Source: Bacteroidota bacterium
GTDB lineage: Bacteria > Bacteroidota > Bacteroidia > 2-12-FULL-35-15
Direction of reading: 5' to 3'
Length of the DNA: 44,029 bases
Assembly (NCBI GenBank): GCA_947479085.1
Contig: CANJYB010000031.1
Coordinates: 1-44,029, forward strand
Below, piece after piece: positions 26,735 to 35,260 of this stretch; positions within the stretch are counted from its first letter, which is position 1, and each line of letters starts with the position of its first letter. Position numbers and translations under genes: made by a program. The notes below the pieces were generated by a model that saw only the letters and a list, made by a program, of their open reading frames with translations, was not told the origin of the DNA and ran no database searches.

Positions 26735-27868
26735 ATGGATTGGTCAGTATTTATAACTCTTTCACCGGAGTTAGTTATATTTTATGTTTTTGCTTTTGCC
26801 TTGCTGGTGCAATTATGGTATTACCTTGGCTTTTTTTCCAGGCTTGCCTTTTATAAAAAGAAAGAACTTCCTCCTAACACCCCTCCAACTTCTATTATTA
26901 TTTGTGCTAAAAACGAAGACCAAAATATCGTTAATTTTCTTCCTTTAATTTTTCAACAGGAATATCCTGAATTTGAAGTGGTGGTAGTAAACGACTGTTC
27001 ATTTGACAATACTGGTGACATATTAAATGAGTTTGCAAAAAAGCATACTAACCTTAAAATAGTGACCATTAAGGAAAACGAAAATCATTCGCATGGCAAA
27101 AAGGTAGCATTAATGATGGGGATTAAAGGAGCAACGCATGAACACCTTTTACTAACTGATGCTGACTGTTATCCTACCGGTAAAGACTGGCTTAAAAATA
27201 TGATGCAACATTTTACCGGTGATACTGAAATTGTTTTAGGATATGGAGCTTATGAAAAACAAAAAGGATTTGTAAACAAAGTAATTCGTTTCGATACCTT
27301 TATGATTGCGCTTCAGTTCCTTTCTTTTTCATTGGCCAGAAAAACCTATATGGGGACAGGCAGAAACCTGGCTTACAAAAAATCATTGTTTTTTAAAATG
27401 AAAGGCTTCGCCTCTCATTACCATATTGAATCCGGAGACGATGACTTGTTTGTAAATGAAGCGGCTACAAAAAAGAATTCAAAAGTAGAGGTAAGTATCG
27501 AGAGCCATACCATTTCGAGGGTAAAAGGCACCTTGAAATTATGGATACGTCAGAAACGCAGGCATGTTACTACTTTCCGTCAATATAATTTTGGAAGCAA
27601 GTTTCGTTTAACAATGATTAGTTTCAGCCAGTATCTTTTTTTTGCAACCTTTACCACCCTTCTGATAGTACAATTTCAACCCATTATTGTGCTTTCCGTG
27701 TTTGTTTTCCGACTGATAATACAACTACTGGTTTTCAATAAATCCATGAAAGTTTTGTCAGAAAAGGATTTATTACTATATTCGCCACTGATTGAGTTGT
27801 TTTTACTGGTATTATATCCCGTAATTACTTTATCCAATATGTTTATCAAGAAAAGTATCTGGAAGTAA
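26735..27868 (+). CDS. Membrane-bound GT2 glycosyltransferase
   Basis: A membrane helix (about 10-33) precedes a GT-A domain with 'SIIICAKNEDQNI' (53-65), 'VVVNDCSFDNT' (88-98), the DXD-type 'TDADCYP' (142-148) and a late 'SGDDDLF..EA' plus 'RQKRRH', a QXXRW-like product-site motif. Three or four helices (about 285-370) end the protein. This is the processive-synthase-like arrangement of family 2. The substrate is unknown. It is followed after 51 bp by a sigma factor gene, so the two may share a transcript. Confidence 0.87.
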   Translation: MDWSVFITLSPELVIFYVFAFALLVQLWYYLGFFSRLAFYKKKELPPNTPPTSIIICAKNEDQNIVNFLPLIFQQEYPEFEVVVVNDCSFDNTGDILNEFAKKHTNLKIVTIKENENHSHGKKVALMMGIKGATHEHLLLTDADCYPTGKDWLKNMMQHFTGDTEIVLGYGAYEKQKGFVNKVIRFDTFMIALQFLSFSLARKTYMGTGRNLAYKKSLFFKMKGFASHYHIESGDDDLFVNEAATKKNSKVEVSIESHTISRVKGTLKLWIRQKRRHVTTFRQYNFGSKFRLTMISFSQYLFFATFTTLLIVQFQPIIVLSVFVFRLIIQLLVFNKSMKVLSEKDLLLYSPLIELFLLVLYPVITLSNMFIKKSIWK

Positions 27869-27919
27869 ATCGGGTTTAATAATTTTAAAAACGCTTTATT
27901 AACGGATAAAAAATTTAAA

Positions 27920-28537
27920 ATGACTGAAGGAGAATTAACACCCAAACTTACAGAAAAAGCCCAGCACGATACCGTTTTGATTCGTGCAGCATTGGATAAT
28001 GGTGATCAGCAGGCGTATGCCGAATTGCTGGAACGTTACCGCGATTCGCTGTATGCCATGATGTTGAGGATGGTGGGACATGAAGACGATGCAGATGATT
28101 TGACCATTGAAGCATTTGGTAAAGCATTCAAAAGGCTTGATCAGTATCAAAATACTTTTGCTTTCAGTACCTGGCTGTTTAAAATAGCTTCTAACAACTG
28201 CATCGATTTTATGAGAAAAAGAAAGATGCCGACTTTTTCAATAGATACCCCAATTACCAATGATGAAGGCAAGGAATTTACCATTGATGTTGTTTCTTTA
28301 AGCCTTACTCCTCACGAGGATATGGAAAAGAAACAAAAAATGAAAATGTTGCGTGACATTGTTGTTCATCTTAAACCGCATTACCTTCAATTGATTGAAA
28401 TGCGTTACTTTGAAGAATTAAGTATAGAAGAGATTTGTGCCAGAATGGACATCCCGGAAGGTACCGCAAAAGCTCAGCTTTTTCGCGCAAGAGATCTGTT
28501 AGCTAATATATTAAAAGGTTCCGAACATAAGATTTAA
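27920..28537 (+). CDS. RNA polymerase sigma factor, ECF (sigma-70 family)
   Basis: The 205-residue protein has region 2 at about 40-103 ('DDADDLTIEAFGKAFKRLDQY', split here as DDADDLTIEAF and GKAFKRL; then 'FSTWLFKIASNNCIDFMRK') and region 4 at about 135-195 ('MRYFEELSIEEICARMDIPE', 'GTAKAQLFRAR'), the helix-turn-helix that reads the -35 element. No anti-sigma gene is adjacent. It sits between a glycosyltransferase and rsmG with ~50-bp gaps on each side, and its regulon cannot be deduced. Confidence 0.92.
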   Translation: MTEGELTPKLTEKAQHDTVLIRAALDNGDQQAYAELLERYRDSLYAMMLRMVGHEDDADDLTIEAFGKAFKRLDQYQNTFAFSTWLFKIASNNCIDFMRKRKMPTFSIDTPITNDEGKEFTIDVVSLSLTPHEDMEKKQKMKMLRDIVVHLKPHYLQLIEMRYFEELSIEEICARMDIPEGTAKAQLFRARDLLANILKGSEHKI

Positions 28538-28589
28538 TTTCCTCTTGCTTACACAGGATCAATCCTAACTATATTTATAAAATACCTAT

Positions 28590-29216
28590 TTGGTTTCGCT
28601 CATCACCCATTATTTTCCAAATCTTACCGATGTTCAGCTAAAGCAGTTTGCTGAATTGCAGACTGTTTACGAACATTGGAATGCTCAAATAAATGTGGTT
28701 TCCAGGAAAGATATTGATTTACTTTACGAACGTCATGTACTCCATTCCTTGGGTATTGCAAAAGTAATGCAGTTTAAACCCAATACCAATGTCATGGATG
28801 TAGGCTGTGGAGGAGGTTTTCCGGGTATTCCCCTTGCCATTCTTTTCCCTGAAGTTAATTTTTACCTGGTGGATTCCATTGGAAAAAAAATAAAAGTGGT
28901 TAACGAAGTGGCGGCAGCATTGGGTTTAACCAATGTAAGAGCCGAACATAAAAGGGCAGAGGAGGTGAAGGGAAAATTTGAATTTATTGTAAGCCGTGCA
29001 GTTACCGAATTCCCTGAGTTTTACCGTTGGGTTCAGAATAAAATAAGTAACAAGAAATTCAATGACTTACCAAATGGGATATTATATCTTAAAGGTGGAG
29101 ATTTGGAAAAAGAACTGGAAAGTTTTAAAAAGCGGGTCGTGATTTATGACTTAAAAAACTATTTCAAAGAAGAATTCTTTGAAACTAAAAAGGTGGTTTA
29201 CCTTCCAATGAATTAA
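28590..29216 (+). CDS. rsmG: 16S rRNA (guanine-527 N7) methyltransferase
   Basis: The 208-residue SAM enzyme has 'NVMDVGCGGGFPGIPLAI' (68-85), 'LVDSIGKKIKVVNEVA' and 'IVSRAV' typical of RsmG (GidB), plus the N-terminal 'NVVSRKDIDLLYERHVLHSL'. It methylates G527 near the decoding site; loss in other bacteria gives low-level streptomycin resistance. The start is TTG at 28590: a stop lies four codons upstream, no other Met occurs for 60 residues, and the family begins at this point. Confidence 0.95.
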   Translation: MVSLITHYFPNLTDVQLKQFAELQTVYEHWNAQINVVSRKDIDLLYERHVLHSLGIAKVMQFKPNTNVMDVGCGGGFPGIPLAILFPEVNFYLVDSIGKKIKVVNEVAAALGLTNVRAEHKRAEEVKGKFEFIVSRAVTEFPEFYRWVQNKISNKKFNDLPNGILYLKGGDLEKELESFKKRVVIYDLKNYFKEEFFETKKVVYLPMN

Positions 29217-29227
29217 ATAGCAGGCCT

Positions 29228-29617
29228 TTATTGTTCTTTAGAAACCTGCAGTCTGAGCCATTCTAATGCAATTCCATAATCAGGAAATAATCGGGTAGGG
29301 GCAGGCGGTTTGTTAAACTTAATTATAAAATTTCCCAATAAACGGTTTGCAAGCGAATTTACAACAATGGCCTGAGCAATCAGGTTTTCCTGTCTTTCTT
29401 TTTGTGCACCATATATCCTCGCTTCCGGGGTTACCTGCACCCGAATACAGGCGTCAATAAGTACAGCATACCTTTTCCCTTCAGTAATTTTTAAGGTTTC
29501 CTGGAAAGTTTCTTCTGCCTCCCGCACATCTATTTCCGAATCCTGTAGTATTTTAATCAGCAAAATATCTTTTTCGTAATAGGAAATACTTGCTGTTTTT
29601 GTAATAATTGGTTGCAT
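29228..29617 (-). CDS. Small STAS/SpoIIAA-like hypothetical protein
   Basis: The 129-residue soluble protein has the order 'YYEKDILLIKIL', 'A..TFQETLKITEGKRYAVLID', 'ANRLLGNFIIKFNKPPAPTR' and 'ALEWLR'. I recognise this as a widespread uncharacterised Bacteroidota family resembling the SpoIIAA/STAS fold. No catalytic residues are evident. It converges on rsmG with 11 bp between the stops. The function is unknown. Confidence 0.6.
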   Translation of the reverse strand: MQPIITKTASISYYEKDILLIKILQDSEIDVREAEETFQETLKITEGKRYAVLIDACIRVQVTPEARIYGAQKERQENLIAQAIVVNSLANRLLGNFIIKFNKPPAPTRLFPDYGIALEWLRLQVSKEQ

Positions 29618-30240
29618 TGCAGATAAATGAAAATTAATTATAAGTTATAATTATTCCGATTAACAATTACACAGTTACGATTAACTTGCCAAATGTATTG
29701 TTTAGTTTTTTATTTTCAAAATTTATTAGTCAAAAAGTCTATTTTTATCTGAATAGTAAAAAGCTCTCAGTACAAAAAAGCCTAATTGTTTTTTACCAAC
29801 CAAAACTGAAGTGCTTAAATCTGAATGTTTTAATGGTTCGAAACCTCTAAAGGTATTTTGTAACCTTGATTATATGTGTCCAAATCAGGGGGGTAGGTTA
29901 TCCGAACTTGCTTGATGAGTAGTATATATTTGTTTTGGTAAGTCAGAGAAATGGTGTTAGAGGTTCCCGGGTTATTAATCATTGCCCCCCCGCTCAATAG
30001 TGATAGTTTCCCAACCAATAGTTATTCATCCCCAACCAATAGTTACTCATTACCAACCAATAGTTATTCATTCCCAACCAATAGTTATTCGTTCCCAACC
30101 AATAGTTATTCGTTCCCAACCAATAGTTATTCATTCCCAACCAATAGTGATGCATTTCCATCAAAATATAACGTATTCCAATACTTAGTTTGCCTGTTAA
30201 CAATACCCTATTGTTGAAAAACTTAGTAATAAAAGAAAAA
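29618..30240. other. Gene-free region with a 21-bp tandem array
   Basis: No credible gene is found. The left 370 bases are AT-rich. The right part is the 21-bp array at 29990-30178. Open frames here on both strands exist only because the period is a multiple of three. Confidence 0.6.
29990..30178. repeat. Tandem array of nine 21-bp units
   Basis: Seven well-kept units start at 30011, 30032, 30053, 30074, 30095, 30116 and 30137 with consensus CCAACCAATAGTTATTCATT plus C. Degenerate units flank them (29990 and 30158). All frames stay open: the plus strand reads heptads 'SFPTNSY' and the minus strand 'NNYWLGT'. Confidence 0.92.
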
Positions 30241-31446
30241 TTACCAGGAAATTCGTTTTACTCTTGCCATGTAAAAACCATCAAACCCTTCGCTTGGCAT
30301 TACTTTTCTATCTTCTTCCAATTCAAAAGCGGGATGAGTCTTTAAAAATTCTTCTATTTGCAGTTCATTTTCTCCGGGTAAAATACTGCAGGTGGCATAT
30401 ACCATCAAACCGCCCGGTTTCAACATTTTAGAATAGTCAGACAGTATTTTTTTTTGTACGTTTTTTATTTCTTCAATTTTTTCAGCGCTAAGTTTCCATT
30501 TGGTATGAGGTTTTCTGCGCAAAACGCCCAGTCCCGAGCAAGGTACATCCAGCAATAACCTGTCACCAATATTGGTTAACTGATCTACCACCAAATCATT
30601 CACTACCCTGGTTTCTATTATTGTTACTCCTGCTCTTTCTGCTCTTCGGGTTAGTTCCTCCAACTTTTTTTCGTTCAGGTCCATCGAAATAATCGTTCCG
30701 GTATTATTCATTAATGCGCCAATATGCACTGATTTTCCACCTGCACCCGCACAGGCATCTATCACTTTCATTCCCGGTTCCACCTGCAGATACTGGGCAA
30801 CCAACTGAGAAGATGCATCCTGAATTTCGAACCAGCCTTTTTTAAATTGAACCAGGTTATGCAGGTTTTTTCGTTTGAGTACTATTAATGCATCCGGGTA
30901 TTCTTCGGAAGTGATGGTTTCTATTTCCTGTTCCTTTAACATTCGTTGTACCTGGCCGGATGTTATTTTTATTGTATTTACCCTTATCACCAGCTTTGCC
31001 GGTTTGTTCAGTTCAGCTATTTCTCTCGACCATACTTCTTCTCCCAGTTCCTTACTTCCCAGTTCATCCAGCCAGTCCGGAATAGATTCTCTTACCTTCC
31101 TGTCCGATTTTAATTTCGATGCATTTTCAATAATTTTGTTTTTGTCAATCCCGGCAAATTCCTCCCAGTCGGGCAATTCATTGCCATTGATTAGTTGCCA
31201 AGTGGCAAACAGCCGGTAGTGATTAGTAACAGAATTATCATTTTCTTCTGCCAGCGATTCATTAATCAGCCTCCACCAGCGCACCAATTCATAGGTAGAT
31301 TCAGCCACAAAACTCCTGTCGCGGGCTCCCCATTTAGGATTGTTTTTTAATGCATAACTTATTACTTTATCCGCATACAAACCTTCAACAAAAATTTTCT
31401 GAAGTAAATCGATTACGCCTTTAAGTGTTGTTCTATAGTATTTCAT
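30241..31446 (-). CDS. RsmB/NOP-family rRNA cytosine-C5 methyltransferase
   Basis: The 401-residue protein has an N-terminal NusB/RsmB-like helical part (1-140) and a SAM domain with 'VIDACAGAGGKS' (228-239), the motif IV Cys303 ('LDVPCSGLG') and the catalytic motif VI Cys353 ('YATCSILPGENE'). It methylates a cytosine in rRNA, probably 16S C967-like. I start it at ATG 31444-31446; the frame is open 15 codons further to a TTG, but those residues are unlike the family. Confidence 0.9.
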   Translation of the reverse strand: MKYYRTTLKGVIDLLQKIFVEGLYADKVISYALKNNPKWGARDRSFVAESTYELVRWWRLINESLAEENDNSVTNHYRLFATWQLINGNELPDWEEFAGIDKNKIIENASKLKSDRKVRESIPDWLDELGSKELGEEVWSREIAELNKPAKLVIRVNTIKITSGQVQRMLKEQEIETITSEEYPDALIVLKRKNLHNLVQFKKGWFEIQDASSQLVAQYLQVEPGMKVIDACAGAGGKSVHIGALMNNTGTIISMDLNEKKLEELTRRAERAGVTIIETRVVNDLVVDQLTNIGDRLLLDVPCSGLGVLRRKPHTKWKLSAEKIEEIKNVQKKILSDYSKMLKPGGLMVYATCSILPGENELQIEEFLKTHPAFELEEDRKVMPSEGFDGFYMARVKRISW

Positions 31447-31464
31447 ACGGTAAATTTCGGGATG

Positions 31465-31491
31465 CAAAAGTACGTATAACTTATAAAGCAA
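31465..31491 (-). promoter_or_regulatory. Promoter of the RsmB-like gene
   Basis: On the minus strand TTG (31491-31489), a 16-bp spacer and TACTTTTG (31472-31465). The leader would be about 15 nt. The -7 box is exact and the spacing is slightly short. Confidence 0.45.
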
Positions 31492-31501
31492 TGATAGATG
31501 T

Positions 31502-31534
31502 TTGAAAAATATAGGAGCAAATTCATTACATTTG
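31502..31534 (+). promoter_or_regulatory. Promoter placing recR on a leaderless mRNA
   Basis: TTG at 31502-31504, a 22-bp spacer and TACATTTG at 31527-31534 match the consensus. The -7 box ends only 5 bases before the recR ATG at 31540. Confidence 0.55.
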
Positions 31535-31539
31535 CCTCT

Positions 31540-32160
31540 ATGAATTTTTCATCAAAATTAATTGAAGAAGCTGTTAATCAATTCAGCAGACTTCCGGGTG
31601 TGGGGAAACGAACAGCCTTAAGGTATGTCCTCTTTTTATTGAAACAAAACGAAACCGAAGTTACCCAGTTTGGAAGTGCTTTTATAAAATTACGTAACGA
31701 ACTTCGTTACTGCGAAAAATGCCATAATGTTTCCGATAAACCTTTATGCGAAGTATGCTCCAATCCTCACCGCGAGCATAGCCTTGTATGTGTGGTGGAA
31801 GATATAAGAGATGTAATGGCTATTGAAAATACCAATCAGTTTCGTGGCGTTTATCATGTTTTGGGAGGAATCATTTCGCCCATGGATGGCATAGGCCCTT
31901 CTGATTTGAATATCGAGACCCTTGTTGGTAAAGCTACTTCGGGTGAAATAAAAGAAGTCATCATGGCCCTGAGCACTACCATGGAAGGCGACACTACAAA
32001 TTTTTACATCTATAAAAGATTAAAGGAATTTAATATTACCGTTTCCACCATTGCCCGCGGTATTTCCATTGGTGATGAACTGGAATATGCTGATGAAATT
32101 ACCTTGGGGCGTTCCATTGTCAATCGTACTCTTTACGAAAATACGTTTTCCATAAAATGA
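31540..32160 (+). CDS. recR: Recombination mediator protein RecR
   Basis: The 206-residue protein has an N-terminal helix-hairpin-helix ('[11 protein letters not shown]', 18-28), a four-Cys zinc finger (Cys58, 61, 70, 73) and a Toprim domain beginning '[15 protein letters not shown]'. With RecO and RecF it loads RecA on gapped DNA. The frame is open 14 codons upstream from a TTG, but ATG 31540 is the family start and follows the promoter. It is divergent from the RsmB-like gene. Confidence 0.95.
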   Translation: MNFSSKLIEEAVNQFSRLPGVGKRTALRYVLFLLKQNETEVTQFGSAFIKLRNELRYCEKCHNVSDKPLCEVCSNPHREHSLVCVVEDIRDVMAIENTNQFRGVYHVLGGIISPMDGIGPSDLNIETLVGKATSGEIKEVIMALSTTMEGDTTNFYIYKRLKEFNITVSTIARGISIGDELEYADEITLGRSIVNRTLYENTFSIK

Positions 32161-32164
32161 TTTT

Positions 32165-32231
32165 CCGATTTACCAATGTACCAATGTGCGGATGGAAGCG
32201 CAAATTATTTTATTAATTAAAATGAATTAAT
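32165..32231 (+). repeat. Left copy of an imperfect direct repeat around the S23 gene
   Basis: The block CCGATTTACC..ATG..GGATGGAAGC followed by G(C)GCAAA and TTTTATTAATTAAAA ends at the ATG of the four-helix-bundle gene. A matching block lies at 32601-32660, just after the gene. Confidence 0.7.
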
Positions 32232-32579
32232 ATGGAACCTAAAAAGGATAACCTAATCGTTAATTTAACTTTCAAATTTTCGTTAGAGATTATTGAATTT
32301 ACTGAACTGCTTGAGTCAAAAAGAAAATACAATATGGCTAATCAGCTATTTAGAAGCGGTACAAGTATAGGTGCAAATGTCAGGGAAGCTCAAAATGCTG
32401 AAAGCAAAGCTGATTTTATTCATAAAATAAAGATTGCTGCCAAAGAAGCCGAAGAGTCTGAATATTGGCTATTATTGTGCAAATCCAGTAAAAATTATCC
32501 TGATTGCGATTCCCTGTTATTGCAAGCACAAAGTATATTAAAGGTAATTGGTAAAATACTATCCTCATCAAAAAAATGA
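32232..32579 (+). CDS. Four-helix-bundle protein (23S rRNA intervening-sequence / S23 family)
   Basis: The 115-residue, all-helical protein has 'LFRSGTSIGANVREAQNAES' (40-59) and 'DFIHKIKIAAKEAEESEYWL' (61-80), the hallmark of the S23/four-helix-bundle family. These are found within 23S rRNA intervening sequences, beside diversity-generating retroelements (Avd), and as free-standing genes of unknown role. This copy is free-standing with no reverse transcriptase or rRNA near. It is bracketed by direct repeats and followed by a palindromic repeat cluster, which suggests it travels as a unit. Confidence 0.9.
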   Translation: MEPKKDNLIVNLTFKFSLEIIEFTELLESKRKYNMANQLFRSGTSIGANVREAQNAESKADFIHKIKIAAKEAEESEYWLLLCKSSKNYPDCDSLLLQAQSILKVIGKILSSSKK

Positions 32580-32586
32580 ACAGTCT

Positions 32587-32660
32587 GATTTACCGATGTG
32601 CCGATTTACCGATGTGCCGATGGAAGCACAAAAGATTTTTTTAATTAAAAGGAATTTCAT
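32587..32660 (+). repeat. Right direct repeat plus tandem GATTTACCGATGTGCC units
   Basis: Two tandem copies of GATTTACCGATGTGCC (32587-32618) run into GATGGAAGCACAAAAGATTT and TTTTAATTAAAA (to about 32660), matching the block before the gene. Confidence 0.7.
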
Positions 32661-32713
32661 TAATAAGAAAACGAATAAAATAATAATAAGAGTATAAATT
32701 TAATTAATCAATT

Positions 32714-32877
32714 GGCAAATCAAATCATAGGTAAATCGGTACATCATACAATCGGTACATCGGTAAATCTCTTAATCTGTAAATCAGTACATCAATTAAT
32801 CGGTAAATCGGTACATCATACAATCGGTAAATCGTTACATCAATTAATCGGTACATCATTTAATCAGTAAATTAATC
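32714..32877. repeat. Cluster of GGTAAATCGGTACATC repeats
   Basis: At least eight degenerate copies of (G)GTAAATCGGTACATCA(A/T) occur. They are the reverse complement of the GATTTACCGATGTGCC units 100 bases upstream, so long hairpins can form. The cluster ends at the ATG of the next gene, leaving no separate promoter visible. Confidence 0.75.
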
Positions 32878-32879
32878 CA

Positions 32880-34835
32880 ATGAAATTAACTGTCATTATT
32901 GTTAATTACAATGTTCAGCACTTTCTCGAACAGTGTTTACACTCTGTTTACAAGGCGGTGAAGAATGTGGAAGCAGAAATATATGTAGTCGATAATAATT
33001 CTGTGGATGGTTCGGTGGCAATGGTGAAGCAGAAATTTCCCGAAGTACTCCTTATTGAAAATAAAAAGAACACCGGATTTTCTTATGCAAATAACCAGGC
33101 CATACGCATTGCAAAAGGTGAATATGTTTTGCTTCTTAATCCTGATACGGTGGTGGAAGAAGATACCTTTGAAAAAACCATTGCATTTATGGATGCACAT
33201 CCTGATGCGGGAGGATTAGGTGTTAAAATGCTGGATGGAAAAGGTAATTTTCTGCCCGAATCAAAACGTGGATTGCCAACCCCTTCCGTAGCATTTTATA
33301 AAATATTTGGTTTGTCCGCCTTGTTTCCAAAATCAAAACTATTTGGAAAATATCATCTTGGTTTTTTAGATAAAGATAAAACAAACGAAGTAGATATACT
33401 TTCAGGAGCCTTTATGTTGATGCGAAAAACCGTATTGGATAAAGTAGGTTTGCTGGACGAAACTTTTTTTATGTACGGAGAAGACATAGATTTGTCTTAT
33501 CGTATAGTATTAGGCGGATATAAAAATTATTATTTCCCCGAAACACGCATTATTCATTACAAAGGCGAGAGCACCCGCAAGAGCAGTGTGAATTATGTGT
33601 TTGTGTTTTACAAAGCCATGGTCATTTTTGCGCAGAAACATTTTTCACAAAACAATGCAAAACTATTTTCCTTTCTTATCAACTTTGCCATTTACCTGCG
33701 TGCCGGAACAGCCATCATCATTCGTTTTCTTAAATCCATAGCCTTACCTGCGTTCGATTTTGGTTTAATACTTATAGGATTATTTTTAATCAAGGATTAT
33801 TACGCCACCAATTTTAAATTCATTGCCGGTGGTTCTTACTCCGATACCCTTATCAAAATTGCATTTCCGGTGTATATTCTCATCTGGATGTTTACCGTTT
33901 ATTTAAGCGGTGGATATGATAAACCCATTCGTCTTACTAAAATTTTGCGGGGAGTATTTGTAGGTACAGGTATTATATTAATCGGATATTCATTGTTGCC
34001 CGAGGCATATCGTTTTTCAAGAGCATTGATTTTATTGGGTACCGGTTGGGTGGTATTGTCGTATTTAATTTCACGTATTGCATTTCATGTGGCAGGGTTT
34101 AAATCGTTTAATCTCAACCCGGATAAAAGTAAACGTATAGCAATTATTGGCAAGCAGGAAGAGTTTGAAAGGGTCAATAATTTACTCAAACAAACCAATA
34201 TCCAGGCAAGCTTCCTTGGCTTTATAAGCGCTGACGAGAGCGGAAACGGACATGTGAACTATGTGGGAACCATCAACCAGATAAGCGAAGTAATAGAAAT
34301 TTATAAAATCAATGAAGTGATATTTTGTTCCCGCGATATTTCTTCACAAGGTATCATCGATTACATGCATACCCTTGTTTCGGCAGATGTTGATTTTAAG
34401 ATAGCACCGCCTGAAAGCCTTTCTATTATTGGAAGTAACTCTATTGATACCGCAGGAGATTTATACATTATTGATGTTAATTCCATCAGTAAATCAAAGA
34501 ACAAAAGAAACAAACGATTATTCGATATTCTTGCCAGCCTTTTATTCCTGGTGCTTTCCCCGGTCCTTATTTTATTTCAGAAAAACAAAGCAGGCTTTAT
34601 TCGTAATGTTTTTTCCATATTATTTGGAGTTAAATCATGGGTTGGTTATGGCAGCGAAAAACAGGAGCACTTACCAAAATTAAAACCATCCGTTTTATCG
34701 CCTGCCGATGCCATAAAAAATATAAACATAACCACCGATACCCGAAACCGCCTGCATCTTGCGTATTCCAAAGATTACCGAATTCAAAACGATTTGAATA
34801 TTGTATGGAAATCGCTTAGTAATTTAGGGAAGTAA
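32880..34835 (+). CDS. GT2 glycosyltransferase fused to a CoA-binding/sugar-transferase-like membrane protein
   Basis: Residues 1-240 form a GT2 rhamnosyltransferase-like domain ('VIIVNYNV', 'VVDNNSVDGS', 'LLNPDT', 'MYGEDIDLSYRI'). Residues 265-405 hold about five membrane helices. Residues 415-535 resemble the CoA-binding_3 domain of polyprenyl-phosphate sugar phosphotransferases ('RIAIIGKQEEF', 'NEVIFCSRDIS'). Residues 545-566 match the start of the PglC/WbaP-type catalytic domain ('KRLFDILASLLFLVLSPV'), but the following catalytic part is shortened and has no recognisable Asp-Glu pair. The phosphotransferase half is therefore probably inactive and may act as a membrane anchor or sensor. 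A role in surface glycan assembly is likely. Confidence 0.82.
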   Translation: MKLTVIIVNYNVQHFLEQCLHSVYKAVKNVEAEIYVVDNNSVDGSVAMVKQKFPEVLLIENKKNTGFSYANNQAIRIAKGEYVLLLNPDTVVEEDTFEKTIAFMDAHPDAGGLGVKMLDGKGNFLPESKRGLPTPSVAFYKIFGLSALFPKSKLFGKYHLGFLDKDKTNEVDILSGAFMLMRKTVLDKVGLLDETFFMYGEDIDLSYRIVLGGYKNYYFPETRIIHYKGESTRKSSVNYVFVFYKAMVIFAQKHFSQNNAKLFSFLINFAIYLRAGTAIIIRFLKSIALPAFDFGLILIGLFLIKDYYATNFKFIAGGSYSDTLIKIAFPVYILIWMFTVYLSGGYDKPIRLTKILRGVFVGTGIILIGYSLLPEAYRFSRALILLGTGWVVLSYLISRIAFHVAGFKSFNLNPDKSKRIAIIGKQEEFERVNNLLKQTNIQASFLGFISADESGNGHVNYVGTINQISEVIEIYKINEVIFCSRDISSQGIIDYMHTLVSADVDFKIAPPESLSIIGSNSIDTAGDLYIIDVNSISKSKNKRNKRLFDILASLLFLVLSPVLILFQKNKAGFIRNVFSILFGVKSWVGYGSEKQEHLPKLKPSVLSPADAIKNINITTDTRNRLHLAYSKDYRIQNDLNIVWKSLSNLGK

Positions 34836-34954
34836 TATTTACCTCCGAAATGCGGCAATTCATCTCATTAATTTTCAGGGAATAAAACGAAAGGATACTT
34901 TTGAAATGAAATAAACGATGTAAGGAACCGTTTATTTTCATGTTATGTGTTTTA

Positions 34955-34988
34955 CAAAAAATCCCCCTTATAGTAAGGGGGATTTTTT
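34955..34988. terminator. Bidirectional terminator
   Basis: An AAAAATCCCCCTTA/TAAGGGGGATTTTT stem with a short loop lies between the convergent glycosyltransferase-fusion gene and the minus-strand 71-residue membrane protein gene. Confidence 0.87.
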
Positions 34989-35008
34989 ATTTTCTAAATA
35001 CTGTTTTT

Positions 35009-35224
35009 TTAATAAGCGAAGTGGTCGTAAAGTTTCAGACCTATTACTCCCAACCCGATCAGCATAAAGCCCACACCACCCACGTAACCAATTAAATCTT
35101 CCGAAATACTTGGCTTGTCCACAATGGAATTTTTCCAGATTCCGATTATCATCGACATACCTAATAAAGTTAATACAAATCCTCCCGGATAAGTATTTAC
35201 AATAAATTCAAGAAAACCTTTCAT
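35009..35224 (-). CDS. Small two-helix membrane protein
   Basis: The 71-residue protein has two hydrophobic helices (about 13-30 and 44-63) joined by a polar loop. I do not recognise the family. It starts 36 bp after bshB1 on the same strand, so it may be co-transcribed, and a terminator follows. The ATG (35222-35224) is the only plausible start. Confidence 0.6.
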   Translation of the reverse strand: MKGFLEFIVNTYPGGFVLTLLGMSMIIGIWKNSIVDKPSISEDLIGYVGGVGFMLIGLGVIGLKLYDHFAY

Positions 35225-35260
35225 ATTGTTTCAGAATTTTAAATGATGGCTACTTTTTAA

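Noticed and set aside
29951-30217. Open frames of 60-88 residues with 'SFPTNSY' or 'NNYWLGT' heptads on both strands
   Set aside because: They arise because the 21-bp array is a multiple of three with no stop in its unit; there is no ribosome site, promoter or conserved start, and several frames are open at once.
32232-32579. Diversity-generating retroelement (Avd-like helper)
   Set aside because: No reverse transcriptase or template/variable repeat pair is seen within the window; the protein is only a family relative of Avd.
32714-32877. CRISPR array or tRNA-like repeats
   Set aside because: Repeats are short, degenerate and adjacent, with no regular spacer; no cloverleaf can be drawn.
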